Of a stretch of DNA of 64,000 bases, positions 1-12,350 are shown in pieces. Position numbers and translations under genes: made by a program. The DNA comes from Prionace glauca (taxonomy: Eukaryota > Chordata > Chondrichthyes > Carcharhiniformes > Carcharhinidae): contig CM075729.1 of NCBI GenBank assembly GCA_037974335.1, forward strand, positions 99,743,932-99,807,931. The letters are read 5' to 3'. The notes below the pieces were generated by a model, which saw only the letters and a program-made list of their open reading frames with translations, was not told where the DNA came from and ran no database searches. Positions within the stretch are counted from its first letter, which is position 1; every line of letters starts with the position of its first letter.

Positions 1-3000
1 GTTTTCAGTCAGTGTCTTGTTCAGGATGAGGAACACTCAGAATTGTCTCTGGGTCAGTTTTCAGGCAGTGACTAGTTCAGGATGAGGAACACTCAGAATT
101 GTCTCTGGGTCAGTTTTCAGGCAGTGTCTAGTTCAGGGTGAGGAACACTCAGAATTGTCTCCGGGTCAGTTTTCAGGCAGTGTCTAGTTCAGGATGAGGA
201 GCACTCAGAATTGTCTCCGGATCAGTTTTCAGGCAGTGTCTAGTTCAGGATGACGAACACTCAGAATTGTCTCCGGGTCAGTTTTCAGGCAGTGTCTTGT
301 TCAGGATGAGGAACACTCAGAATTGTCTCTGGGTCAGTTTTCAGGCACTGACTAGTTCAGGATGAGGAACACTCAGAATTGTCTCCGGGTCAGTTTTTGG
401 GCAGTGTCTAGTTCAGGATGAGGAACACTCAGAATTGTCTCCGGATCAGTTTTCAGTCAGTGTCTAGTTCAGGATGAGGAACACTCAGAATTGTCTCCGG
501 ATCAGTTTTCAGGCAGTGTCTTGTTCAGGATGAGGAACACTCAGAATTGTCTCCGGGTCAGTTTTCAGGCAGTGTCTAGTTCAGGATGAGGAACACTCAG
601 AATTGTCTCCGGGTCAGTTTTCAGGCAGTGTCTAGTTCAGGATGAGGAACACTCAGAATTGTCTCTGGGTCAGTTTTTGGGCAGTGTCTAGTTCAGGATG
701 AGGAACACTCAGAATTGTCTCCGGGTCAGTTTTCAGGCAGTGTCTAGTTCAGGATGAGGAACACTCAGAATTGTCTCCGGATCAGTTTTCAGGCAGTGTC
801 TAGTTCAGGATGAGGAACACTCAGAATTGTCTCTGGGTCAGTTTTTGGGCAGTGTCTAGTTCAGGATGAGGAACACTCAGAATTGTCTCTGGATCAGTTT
901 TCAGGCACTGACTAGTTCAGGATGAGGAACACTCAGAATTGTCTCCGGGTCAGTTTTCAGGCAGTGTCTAGTTCAGGATGAGGAACACTCAGAATTGTCT
1001 CTGGGTCAGTTTTCAGGCAGTGTCTAGTTCAGGATGAGGAACACTCAGAATTGTCTCTGGGTCAGTTTTTGGGCAGTGTCTTGTTCAGGATGAGGAACAC
1101 TCAGAATTGTCTCTGGATCAGTTTTCAGGCAGTGTCTTGTTCAGGATGAGGAACACTCAGAATTGTCTCTGGGTCAGTTTTCAGGCAGTGTCTTGTTCAG
1201 GATGAGGAACACTCAGAATTGTCTCTGGATCAGTTTTCAGGCACTGACTAGTTCAGGATGAGGAACACTCAGAATTGTCTCTGGGTCAGTTTTCAGGCAG
1301 TGTCTAGTTCAGGATGAGGAACACTCAGAATTGTCTCCGGGTCAGTTTTCAGGCAGTGTCTAGTTCAGGATGAGGAACACTCAGAATTGCCTCTGGGTCA
1401 GTTTTCAGGCAGTGTCTTGTTCAGGATGAGGAACACTCAGAATTGTCTCTGGGTCAGTTTTCAGGCAGTGTCTAGTTCAGGATGAGGAACACTCAGAATT
1501 GTCTCCGGATCAGTTTTCAGGCAGTGTCTAGTTCAGGATGAGGAACACTCAGAATTGTCTCCGGGTCAGTTTTCAGGCAGTGTCTTGTTCAGGATGAGGA
1601 ACACTCAGAATTGTCTCCGGGTCAGTTTTCAGGCAGTGTCTAGTTCAGGATGAGGAACACTCAGAATTGTCTCTGGGTCAGTTTTCAGGCAGTGTCTAGT
1701 TCAGGATGAGGAACACTCAGAATTGTCTCTGGGTCAGTTTTCAGGCAGTGTCTTGTTCAGGATGAGGAACACTCAGAATTGTCTCCGGGTCAGTTTTCAG
1801 GCAGTGTCTAGTTCAGGATGAGGAACACTCAGAATTGTCTCTGGATCAGTTTTCAGGCAGTGTCTAGTTCAGGATGAGGAACACTCAGAATTGTCTCCGG
1901 GTCAGTTTTCAGGCAGTGTCTAGTTCAGGATGAGGAACACTCAGAATTGTCTCCGGGTCAGTTTTCAGGCAGTGTCTAGTTCAGGATGAGGAACACTCAG
2001 AATTGTCTCTGGATCAGTTTTCAGGCAGTGTCTAGTTCAGGATGAGGAACACTCAGAATTGTCTCTGGATCAGTTTTCAGGCAGTGTCTAGTTCAGGATG
2101 AGGAACACTCAGAATTGTCTCTGGATCAGTTTTCAGGCAGTGACTAGTTCAGGATGAGGAACACTCAGAATTGTCTCTGGATCAGTTTTCAGGCAGTGTC
2201 TAGTTCAGGATGAGGAACACTCAGAATTGTCTCTGGATCAGTTTTCAGGCAGTGTCTAGTTCAGGATGAGGAACACTCAGAATTGTCTCTGGATCAGTTT
2301 TCAGGCAGTGTCTAGTTCAGGATGAGGAACACTCAGAATTGTCTCCGGATCAGTTTTCAGGCAGTGTCTTGTTCAGGATGAGGAACACTCATAATTGTCT
2401 CCGGGTCAGTTTTCAGGCAGTGTCTTGTTCAGGATGAGGAACACTCAGAATTGTCTCCGGATCAGTTTTCAGGCAGTGTCTAGTTCAGGATGAGGAACAC
2501 TCAGAATTGTCTCTGGGTCAGTTTTCAGGCAGTGTCTAGTTCAGGATGAGGAACACTCAGAATTGTCTCTGGGTCAGTTTTCAGGCAGTGTCTTGTTCAG
2601 GATGAGGAACACTCAGAATTGTCTCCGGGTCAGTTTTCAGGCAGTGTCTAGTTCAGGATGAGGAACACTCAGAATTGTCTCCGGGTCAGTTTTCAGGCAG
2701 TGTCTAGTTCAGGATGAGGAACACTCAGAATTGTCTCTGGATCAGTTTTCAGTCACTGTCTAGTTCAGGATGAGGAACACTCAGAATTGTCTCCGGGTCA
2801 GTTTTCAGGCAGTGTCTAGTTCAGGATGAGGAACACTCAGAATTGTCTCTGGATCAGTTTTCAGGCAGTGTCTTGTTCAGGATGAGGAACACTCAGAATT
2901 GTCTCTGGGTCAGTTTTCAGGCAGTGTCTAGTTCAGGATGAGGAACACTCAGAATTGTCTCTGGATCAGTTTTCAGGCAGTGTCTAGTTCAGGATGAGGA

Positions 3001-6000
3001 ACACTCAGAATTGTCTCCGGGTCAGTTTTCAGGCAGTGTCTAGTTCAGGATGAGGAACACTCAGAATTGTCTCCGGGTCAGTTTTCAGGCAGTGTCTTGT
3101 TCAGGATGAGGAACACTCAGAATTGTCTCTGGATCAGTTTTTGGGCAGTGTCTTGTTCAGGATGAGGAACACTCAGAATTGTCTCTGGGTCAGTTTTTGG
3201 GCAGTGTCTTGTTCAGGATGAGGAACACTCAGAATTGTCTCTGGGTCAGTTTTCAGGCAGTGTCTAGTTCAGGATGACGAACACTCAGAATTGTCTCTGG
3301 ATCAGTTTTCAGGCAGTGTCTAGTTCAGGATGAGGAACACTCAGAATTGTCTCCGGGTCAGTTTTCAGGCAGTGTCTAGTTCAGGATGAGGAACACTCAG
3401 AATTGTCTCTGGGTCAGTTTTCAGGCAGTGTCTAGTTCAGGATGAGGAACACTCAGAATTGTCTCTGGATCAGTTTTCAGGCAGTGTCTTGTTCAGGATG
3501 AGGAACACTCAGAATTGTCTCCGGGTCAGTTTTCAGGCAGTGTCTAGTTCAGGATGAGGAACACTCAGAATTGTCTCCGGGTCAGTTTTCAGGCAGTGTC
3601 TAGTTCAGGATGAGGAACACTCAGAATTGTCTCCGGGTCAGTTTTCAGGCAGTGTCTTGTTCAGGATGAGGAACACTCAGAATTGTCTCTGGATCAGTTT
3701 TTGGGCAGTGTCTTGTTCAGGATGAGGAACACTCAGAATTGTCTCTGGGTCAGTTTTTGGGCAGTGTCTTGTTCAGGATGAGGAACACTCAGAATTGTCT
3801 CTGGGTCAGTTTTCAGGCAGTGTCTAGTTCAGGATGACGAACACTCAGAATTGTCTCTGGATCAGTTTTCAGGCAGTGTCTAGTTCAGGATGAGGAACAC
3901 TCAGAATTGTCTCCGGGTCAGTTTTCAGGCAGTGTCTAGTTCAGGATGAGGAACACTCAGAATTGTCTCTGGGTCAGTTTTCAGGCAGTGTCTAGTTCAG
4001 GATGAGGAACACTCAGAATTGTCTCTGGATCAGTTTTCAGGCAGTGTCTTGTTCAGGATGAGGAACACTCAGAATTGTCTCCGGGTCAGTTTTCAGGCAG
4101 TGTCTAGTTCAGGATGAGGAACACTCAGAATTGTCTCCGGGTCAGTTTTCAGGCAGTGTCTAGTTCAGGATGAGGAACACTCAGAATTGTCTCCGGGTCA
4201 GTTTTCAGGCAGTGTCTAGTTCAGGATGAGGAACACTCAGAATTGTCTCTGGATCAGTTTTCAGGCAGTGTCTTGTTCAGGATGAGGAACACTCAGAATT
4301 GTCTCTGGATCAGTTTTCAGGCAGTGTCTTGTTCAGGATGAGGAACACTCAGAATTGTCTCTGGATCAGTTTTCAGGCAGTGTCTAGTTCAGGATGAGGA
4401 ACACTCAGAATTGTCTCTGGGTCAGTTTTCAGGCAGTGTCTTGTTCAGGATGAGGAACACTCAGAATTGTCTCTGGATCAGTTTTCAGGCAGTGTCTTGT
4501 TCAGGATGAGGAACACTCAGAATTGTCTCTGGATCAGTTTTCAGTCACTGTCTAGTTCAGGATGAGGAACACTCAGAATTGTCTCTGGATCAGTTTTCAG
4601 TCACTGTCTAGTTCAGGATGAGGAACACTCAGAATTGTCTCTGGGTCAGTTTTCAGGCAGTGTCTAGTTCAGGATGAGGAACACTCAGAATTGTCTCCGG
4701 ATCAGTTTTCAGGCACTGACTAGTTCAGGATGAGGAACACTCAGAATTGTCTCCGGGTCAGTTTTCAGGCAGTGTCTAGTTCAGGATGAGGAACACTCAG
4801 AATTGTCTCTGGATAAGTTTTCAGGCAGTGTCTAGTTCAGGATGAGGAACACTCAGAATTGTCTCCGGATCAGTTTTCAGGCACTGACTAGTTCAGGATG
4901 AGGAACACTCAGAATTGTCTCCGGGTCAGTTTTCAGGCAGTGTCTAGTTCAGGATGAGGAACACTCAGAATTGTCTCCGGGTCAGTTTTCAGGCAGTGTC
5001 TTGTTCAGGATGAGGAACACTCAGAATTGTCTCTGGGTCAGTTTTCAGGCAGTGTCTAGTTCAGGATGAGGAACACTCAGAATTGTCTCTGGGTCAGTTT
5101 TCAGGCAGTGTCTTGTTCAGGATGAGGAACACTCAGAATTGTCTCTGGATCAGTTTCCTGTCACTGTCTAGTTCAGGATGAGGAACACTCAGAATTGTCT
5201 CTGGGTCAGTTTTCAGGCAGTGTCTAGTTCAGGATGAGGAACACTCAGAATTGTCTCTGGGTCAGTTTTTGGGCAGTGTCTAGTTCAGGATGAGGAACAC
5301 TCAGAATTGTCTCTGGATCAGTTTTCAGGCAGTGTCTAGTTCAGGATGAGGAACACTCAGAATTGTCTCTGGGTCAGTTTTCAGGCAGTGTCTTGTTCAG
5401 GATGAGGAACACTCAGAATTGTCTCCGGGTCAGTTTTCAGGCACTGACTAGTTCAGGATGAGGAACACTCAGAATTGTCTCCGGGTCAGTTTTCAGGCAG
5501 TGTCTTGTTCAGGATGAGGAACACTCAGAATTGCCTCTGGGTCAGTTTTCAGTCAGTGTCTAGTTCAGGATGAGGAACACTCAGAATTGTCTCCGGGTCA
5601 GTTTTCAGGCAGTGTCTAGTTCAGGATGAGGAACACTCAGAATTGTCTCCGGGTCAGTTTTCAGGCAGTGTCTTGTTCAGGATGAGGAACACTCAGAATT
5701 GTCTCCGGATCAGTTTTCAGGCAGTGTCTAGTTCAGGATGAGGAATACTCAGAATTGTCTCCGGGTCAGTTTTCAGGCAGTGTCTAGTTCAGGATGAGGA
5801 ACACTCAGAATTGTCTCTGGATCAGTTTTCAGGCAGTGTCTAGTTCAGGATGAGGAACACTCAGAATTGTCTCCGGATCAGTTTTCAGGCAGTGTCTTGT
5901 TCAGGATGAGGAACACTCAGAATTGTCTCTGGGTCAGTTTTCAGGCAGTGTCTAGTTCAGGATGAGGAACACTCAGAATTGTCTCCGGGTCAGTTTTCAG

Positions 6001-9000
6001 GCAGTGTCTAGTTCAGGATGAGGAACACTCAGAATTGTCTCTGGGTCAGTTTTCAGGCAGTGTCTAGTTCAGGATGAGGAACACTCAGAATTGTCTCTGG
6101 GTCAGTTTTCAGGCAGTGTCTAGTTCAGGATGAGGAACACTCAGAATTGTCTCCGGATCAGTTTTCAGGCAGTGTCTAGTTCAGGATGAGGAACACTCAG
6201 AATTGTCTCTGGATCAGTTTTCAGGCAGTGTCTAGTTCAGGATGAGGAACACTCAGAATTGTCTCTGGATCAGTTTTCAGGCAGTGTCTAGTTCAGGATG
6301 AGGAACACTCAGAATTGTCTCTGGATCAGTTTTCAGGCAGTGTCTAGTTCAGGATGAGGAACACTCAGAATTGTCTCTGGATCAGTTTTCAGGCAGTGTC
6401 TAGTTCAGGATGAGGAACACTCAGAATTGTCTCTGGGTCAGTTTTCAGGCAGTGTCTTGTTCAGGATGAGGAACACTCAGAATTGTCTCTGGGTCAGTTT
6501 TCAGGCAGTGTCTAGTTCAGGATGAGGAACACTCAGAATTGTCTCTGGATCAGTTTTCAGGCAGTGTCTAGTTCAGGATGAGGAACACTCAGAATTGTCT
6601 CCGGGTCAGTTTTCAGGCAGTGTCTAGTTCAGGATGAGGAACACTCAGAATTGTCTCTGGATCAGTTTTCAGGCACTGTCTTGTTCAGGATGAGGAACAC
6701 TCAGAATTGTCTCCGGGTCAGTTTTCAGGCAGTGTCTAGTTCAGGATGAGGAACACTCAGAATTGTCTCTGGATCAGTTTTCAGTCACTGTCTAGTTCAG
6801 GATGAGGAACACTCAGAATTGTCTCTGGGTCAGTTTTTGGGCAGTGTCTAGTTCAGGATGAGGAACACTCAGAATTGTCTCCGGGTCAGTTTTCAGGCAG
6901 TGTCTAGTTCAGGATGAGGAACACTCAGAATTGTCTCTGGGTCAGTTTTCAGGCAGTGTCTAGTTCAGGATGAGGAACACTCAGAATTGTCTCTGGATCA
7001 GTTTTCAGGCAGTGTCTAGTTCAGGATGAGGAACACTCAGAATTGTCTCCGGATCAGTTTTCAGGCAGTGTCTTGTTCAGGATGAGGAACACTCAGAATT
7101 GTCTCCGGGTCAGTTTTCAGGCAGTGTCTAGTTCAGGATGAGGAACACTCAGAATTGTCTCTAGATCAGTTTTCAGGCAGTGTCTTGTTCAGGATGAGGA
7201 ACACTCAGAATTGTCTCCGGGTCAGTTTTCAGGCAGTGTCTAGTTCAGGATGAGGAACACTCAGAATTGTCTCCGGGTCAGTTTTCAGGCAGTGTCTAGT
7301 TCAGGATGAGGAACACTCAGAATTGTCTCTGGATCAGTTTTCAGGCAGTGTCTTGTTCAGGATGAGGAACACTCAGAATTGTCTCTGGATCAGTTTTCAG
7401 GCAGTGTCTAGTTCAGGATGAGGAACACTCAGAATTGTCTCTGGGTCAGTTTTCAGGCAGTGTCTAGTTCAGGATGAGGAACACTCAGAATTGTCTCTGG
7501 GTCAGTTTTCAGGCAGTGTCTAGTTCAGGATGAGGAACACTCAGAATTGTCTCCGGATCAGTTTTCAGGCAGTGTCTAGTTCAGGATGAGGAACACTCAG
7601 AATTGTCTCTGGGTCAGTTTTCAGGCAGTGTCTAGTTCAGGATGAGGAACACTCAGAATTGTCTCTGGGTCAGTTTTCAGGCAGTGTCTAGTTCAGGATG
7701 AGGAACACTCAGAATTGTCTCTGGGTCAGTTTTCAGGCAGTGTCTAGTTCAGGATGAGGAACACTCAGAATTGTCTCTGGATCAGTTTTCAGGCAGTGTC
7801 TAGTTCAGGATGAGGAACACTCAGAATTGTCTCCGGGTCAGTTTTCAGGCAGTGTCTTGTTCAGGATGAGGAACACTCAGAATTGTCTCCGGATCAGTTT
7901 TCAGGCAGTGTCTAGTTCAGGATGAGGAACACTCAGAATTGTCTCTGGATCAGTTTTCAGGCAGTGTCTAGTTCAGGATGAGGAACACTCAGAATTGTCT
8001 CTGGGTCAGTTTTCAGGCAGTGTCTAGTTCAGGATGAGGAACACTCAGAATTGTCTCTGGGTCAGTTTTCAGGCAGTGTCTAGTTCAGGATGAGGAACAC
8101 TCAGAATTGTCTCTGGATCAGTTTTCAGGCAGTGTCTAGTTCAGGATGAGGAACACTCAGAATTGTCTCTGGGTCAGTTTTCAGGCAGTGTCTAGTTCAG
8201 GATGAGGAACACTCAGAATTGTCTCTGGGTCAGTTTTCAGGCAGTGTCTAGTTCAGGATGAGGAACACTCAGAATTGTCTCCGGGTCAGTTTTCAGGCAG
8301 TGTCTAGTTCAGGATGAGGAACACTCAGAATTGTCTCCGGATCAGTTTTCAGGCAGTGTCTAGTTCAGGATGAGGAACACTCAGAATTGTCTCCGGATCA
8401 GTTTTCAGGCAGTGTCTAGTTCAGGATGAGGAACACTCAGAATTGTCTCTGGATCAGTTTTCAGGCAGAGTCTAGTTCAGGATGAGGAACACTCAGAATT
8501 GTCTCTGGATCAGTTTTCAGGCACTGACTAGTTCAGGATGAGGAACACTCAGAATTGTCTCCGGGTCAGTTTTCAGGCAGTGTCTAGTTCAGGATGAGGA
8601 ACACTCAGAATTGTCTCCGGGTCAGTTTTCAGGCAGTGTCTAGTTCAGGATGAGGAACACTCAGAATTGTCTCCGGGTCAGTTTTCAGGCAGTGTCTAGT
8701 TCAGGATGAGGAACACTCAGAATTGTCTCTGGGTCAGTTTTCAGGCAGTGTCTAGTTCAGGATGAGGAATACTCAGAATTGTCTCCGGGTCAGTTTTCAG
8801 GCAGTGTCTAGTTCAGGATGAGGAACACTCAGAATTGTCTCCGGGTCAGTTTTCAGGCAGTGTCTAGTTCAGGATGAGGAACACTCAGAATTGTCTCTGG
8901 ATCAGTTTTCAGTCAGTGTCTAGTTCAGGATGAGGAACACTCAGAATTGTCTCTGGGTCAGTTTTCAGGCAGTGTCTAGTTCAGGATGAGGAACACTCAG

Positions 9001-9930
9001 AATTGTCTCTGGATCAGTTTTCAGGCAGAGTCTTGTTCAGGATGAGGAATACTCAGAATTGTCTCCGGGTCAGTTTTCAGTCAGTGTCTAGTTCAGGATG
9101 AGGAACACTCAGAATTGTCTCCGGGTCAGTTTTCAGGCAGTGTCTAGTTCAGGATGAGGAACACTCAGAATTGTCTCTGGATCAGTTTTCAGGCAGTGTC
9201 TAGTTCAGGATGAGGAACACTCAGAATTGTCTCTGGGTCAGTTTTCAGGCAGTGTCTAGTTCAGGATGAGGAACACTCAGAATTGTCTCTGGATCAGTTT
9301 TCAGGCAGAGTCTAGTTCAGGATGAGGAACACTCAGAATTGTCTCTGGATCAGTTTTCAGGCAGTGTCTAGTTCAGGATGACGAACACTCAGAATTGTCT
9401 CCGGATCAGTTTTCAGGCAGTGTCTAGTTCAGGATGAGGAACACTCAGAATTGTCTCTGGATCAGTTTTCAGGCAGTGTCTAGTTCAGGATGAGGAACAC
9501 TCAGAATTGTCTCCGGGTCAGATTTTGGGCAGTGTCTAGTTCAGGATGAGGAACACTCAGAATTGTCTCCGGGTCAGTTTTCAGGCAGTGTCTTGTTCAG
9601 GATGAGGAACACTCAGAATTGTCTCTGGATCAGTTTTCAGGCAGTGTCTAGTTCAGGATGAGGAACACTCAGAATTGTCTCTGGATCAGTTTTCAGGCAG
9701 TGTCTAGTTCAGGATGAGGAACACTCAGAATTGTCTCCGGGTCAGTTTTCAGGCAGTGTCTAGTTCAGGATGAGGAACACTCAGAATTGTCTCCGGGTCA
9801 GTTTTCAGGCACTGACTAGTTCAGGATGAGGAACACTCAGAATTGTCTCTGGATCAGTTTTCAGGCAGTGTCTAGTTCAGGATGAGGAACACTCAGAATT
9901 GTCTCTGGGTCAGTTTTCAGGCAGTGTCTA
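1..9930. repeat. 56-bp minisatellite array (about 177 units)
   Basis: A head-to-tail array of a 56-bp unit runs from the first base to about 9930, where the last unit breaks off after 'gcagtgtcta' into single-copy DNA. Units differ at a few recurring sites: tctcc/tctct, gggtca/ggatca, tagttc/ttgttc, ttcagg/ttgggc, gatgagg/gatgacg. These variants are shuffled between units, as expected from unequal exchange or gene conversion. The unit length is not a multiple of three and stops occur in all frames, so it is not coding. The array continues beyond the left edge, so the true copy number is unknown. Confidence 0.98.
2966..4216. repeat. 10-unit (560-bp) higher-order duplication inside the 56-bp array
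   Basis: Positions 2966-3656 match 3526-4216 without a difference at a shift of 560 bp, which is ten units. The copied block carries rare variants in the same order: two units with 'ttgggc' followed by one with 'gatgacg'. The match ends at a tagt/ttgt difference at about 3657/4217. This is a recent block duplication, not independent mutation. Confidence 0.93.
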
Positions 9931-10399
9931 CGTCAAGGTGACTCTCTTAATCTGAATAAAGCAGAGACTGAAACTCTGCTCAATGCGACACTGTTAGAGC
10001 TTCAGTTCCTGGGGTTTGGTGTCAGCATCATCCTGTGTCTGATCACTGATATTAAACACTCACATTAGACTTTTCAAATATTTCCCTTGAAATCTTCTTA
10101 CTGCTGGTTGAGAATCCCTGGAATAGACAAGCCTGTAGTAAATTCTAGGAGCGAAAGTCTAACAGAGCTTGGGTTAAGATTTTTTTGTCAGAAAGGCTGT
10201 GAATTTCTCAGTGTCTTCAGGACATTTGTCTACCAGAACGTGTTTTCTGAATTGTTTGCGGATCACAGCTTGACAGAGGCTGGGGAAGAGGTGAATTTTC
10301 CAATGGGATGTTACAGACTGGGGTTTGTCCTGGACTCAACTGCTGACTGAGTGAACTCTGTAAATCATACAGCGGGCACAACCTCCAAGAGAATCAGAT
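9931..10399. other. Single-copy stretch without a recognised gene
   Basis: This sequence lies between the minisatellite and the first SINE. It has an 87-codon plus-strand open frame (10087-10350) with no start context, splice signals or domain that I recognise. I see no RNA gene. It could be unique flank or an old unrecognised repeat. Confidence 0.5.
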
Positions 10400-10546
10400 G
10401 GCAGGGTGGCAGAGTGGTAAGCAATGCTGGCTCACATTGCCAGGGACCTGAGTTCAATTCTGACCTTGGTTGACTGTGTGGAATTTGCATGTTCTCACCA
10501 TGTCTGCATGGGTTTCCTCTGGGTGCTCATTTCCTCCCATAGTCGG
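10400..10546 (+). mobile_element. SINE, HE1-like tRNA-derived, 5' part only
   Basis: The head 'ggcagagtggtaagcaatgc' followed by a B-box-like 'gagttcaattc' and the 'gtgtggaatttgcatgttct' body is the start of the elasmobranch tRNA-derived SINE found throughout this window. The copy stops at about 10546 and is followed closely by a second, longer copy. Confidence 0.8.
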
Positions 10547-10569
10547 AAGTATTCTGTATTATTGCTGCG

Positions 10570-10915
10570 AACTAAGGGCCGTACAGTGGCACGGTTGTTA
10601 GTGCTGCTATATCACAGCACCAAGGACCCAGGTTCGATTCCTGGCTCCTGTCACTGCCTGTACGAAATCTGCACATTTGCCCCTGTCTGCGTGGGTTTCC
10701 TCCCACAGTCCAGAAGACGTGTTGGTTAGGTACATTGGCTATGCTAAATTCTCCCTCAGTGTACCTGAACAGGCACCGGAGTGTGGCAACTTGATTTGAT
10801 TTGAAATCGCCACACTCCGGTGCCTCTTCGGATACACTGAGGGAGAATTTAGGGGACTTTCACAGTAAGTTCACTGCAGTGTTGTCAACCTACTTGTGAC
10901 TAATAAATAAACCTT
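10570..10915 (+). mobile_element. SINE, HE1-like, with an inverted segment in its tail (fold-back)
   Basis: A second SINE begins at the B-box-like 'ggttcgattcc' region and runs to 'aataaataaaccttactt'. In its 3' part the segment 10745-10788 is followed, after about 20 bp, by its inverted copy at 10809-10851. The two could form a hairpin with arms of about 43 bp. The normal tail ('ttcacagtaa...') resumes after the inverted segment, so a minus-strand piece of a related SINE has been placed within the tail. Confidence 0.8.
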
Positions 10916-11084
10916 ACTTCACAAAGAATAGGTTTGAATACTGGGAGCTGTATATTGAAGATGTGCACTCATTTGCAGTCAGCTCTGAGATTGTCCACAG
11001 CGTCCAACACCAGGTGGAGCCAATAGCTCACAGGTCACCTGGTTCATACTCTAAAAGGGAAGTCAGCACACCAAACTATATGCA

Positions 11085-11283
11085 TCAAAGATGTACAGCT
11101 TGGGTAGATTGACCATGCTAAATTGAATGGTCAATGTGCAGACATATGCATGTTAGGTGGATTGGCCATGGTAAATGCACAGAGTTACTGCTATTGCAGT
11201 GGGCCAGCATGGTAAGATGCTCTTTTGGAGAGTCAATGCAGACTTGATGGGCCAAACGGTTTCTGTAGGGATTCTATGGTACG
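11085..11283 (+). mobile_element. SINE 3' part, HE1-like, diverged
   Basis: The body blocks 'gatgtacagcttgggtagat', 'gatgggccaaacggtttctg' and the end 'tagggattctatgg' match the 3' half of the common SINE family. An internal partial duplication of the 'gttaggtggattggccatg' block is visible. Confidence 0.75.
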
Positions 11284-11334
11284 GCTTGTGGTATTGGCTT
11301 TTCTCATTGATCCTGTGGAGCTGTGTTTAAGATG

Positions 11335-11428
11335 TGGATGCGGTGATGCTTTACTATCAAATAAATTTACTATCAAATAAGTCGGTTGGACTAAAACCTG
11401 GTGTTGTCAGACTTTTTACTAGGCTGGG
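11335..11428 (+). mobile_element. Penelope-like element 3' remnant
   Basis: The tail block 'tcggttggactaaaacctgg' followed by 'tgttgtcagactttttac' is identical to the end of the larger Penelope-like copy at 47343-48708. It is preceded by a 'gatgtggatgcggtgatgc' block resembling the opposite arm, so this is a collapsed palindromic copy. Confidence 0.75.
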
Positions 11429-11518
11429 TTTAAACAGTTTTCTGAGTGGAATGAGAAACAGACACAAAGAATAGTTCTATGTTTTATTAAAACTGTATTG
11501 AATATTCATTGTGTTACA

Positions 11519-11842
11519 GAAATTAACACAACGAGGCTATTTCCCCGGGTTGAAATGGTCGCTACGAGAGGACACAGATTTAAGGTGCGGGGAGGGAAGT
11601 ACAGAGGTGATGTTAGGGGTAAGTTTTTCACTCAGAGGGTGGTGAGTGATTGGAATCGGCTGCCGTCGTCGGTGGTGGAGGCGAACTCGCTGGGGTCTTT
11701 TAAAAGACTTCTGGATGAGTATATGGGGTTTAATGGGATTGGGGGTTATAGATAGGTCTATAGATTGGTGGGGTTGATGCGATCGGCGCAACTCGAGGGC
11801 CGAAGGGCCTGTTTGTGCTGTAATGTTCTATGTTCTAACTTG
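11519..11842 (+). mobile_element. CR1-type LINE, young 3' end fragment
   Basis: About 320 bp of CR1 3' end, covering the last part of the reverse transcriptase ORF (reading RLFPRVEMVATRGHRFKVRG to the stop near 11755) and the 3' UTR ending in 'gttctatgttct'. It is nearly identical to 35975-36290 (I see 'cgagaggaca' versus 'cgaggggaca' as a difference). This 5'-truncated copy is therefore recent and belongs to the same subfamily as the 34.5-kb element. Confidence 0.92.
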
Positions 11843-12084
11843 GTTGTGAAAAATTTAAAATTCAGCCAGCAAATACAATCTCAATCATTTTTTGGCTCTT
11901 GTTATTGCGAATACATCCTCACTCAGTGGTAGTTTCAGAGAGGGATCTAATGATCTCAATCTTCTGTTTCTACACTGAACATCACGTGTTTCTTCAGTCA
12001 ACTCATTTTTACAAAACAACGCAGTGAATTGTGTGTTTGAAGTGGTTTTAAATCAGCCTGCTCTTCAATCTCACACCTATGTGA

Positions 12085-12350
12085 CACTGAGTGCGAGTTT
12101 GCACATTCTCCTCGTGTCTGCGTGGGTTTTCTCCGGGTGCTCCGGTTTCCTCCCACAGTCCAAAGATGTGCGGGTTAGGTTCATTGGCTATGCTAAAATT
12201 GCCCCTTAGTGTCCTGGCATGTGTAGGTTAGAGGGATTAGCAGGTGGATGTGTAGGGATATGGGGATAGGGTCTGGGTGGGATTATGTTCGGTGCAGACT
12301 CGATGGGCCGAAGGGCCTGTTTCTGCACTGTAGGGTTCTATGTTCATCCT
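12085..12350 (+). mobile_element. SINE, HE1-like, 5'-truncated
   Basis: The full body of the common SINE is present from 'gtgcgagtttgcacattctc' through 'ccaaagatgtgcgggttagg' to 'gggccgaagggcctgtttct' and 'tagggttctatg'. The tRNA-like head is missing. The fairly intact consensus suggests a middle-aged copy. Confidence 0.88.

Noticed and set aside
1-9930. CRISPR-like regular repeat array
   Set aside because: Units are contiguous with no unique spacers and the context is vertebrate; this is a minisatellite.
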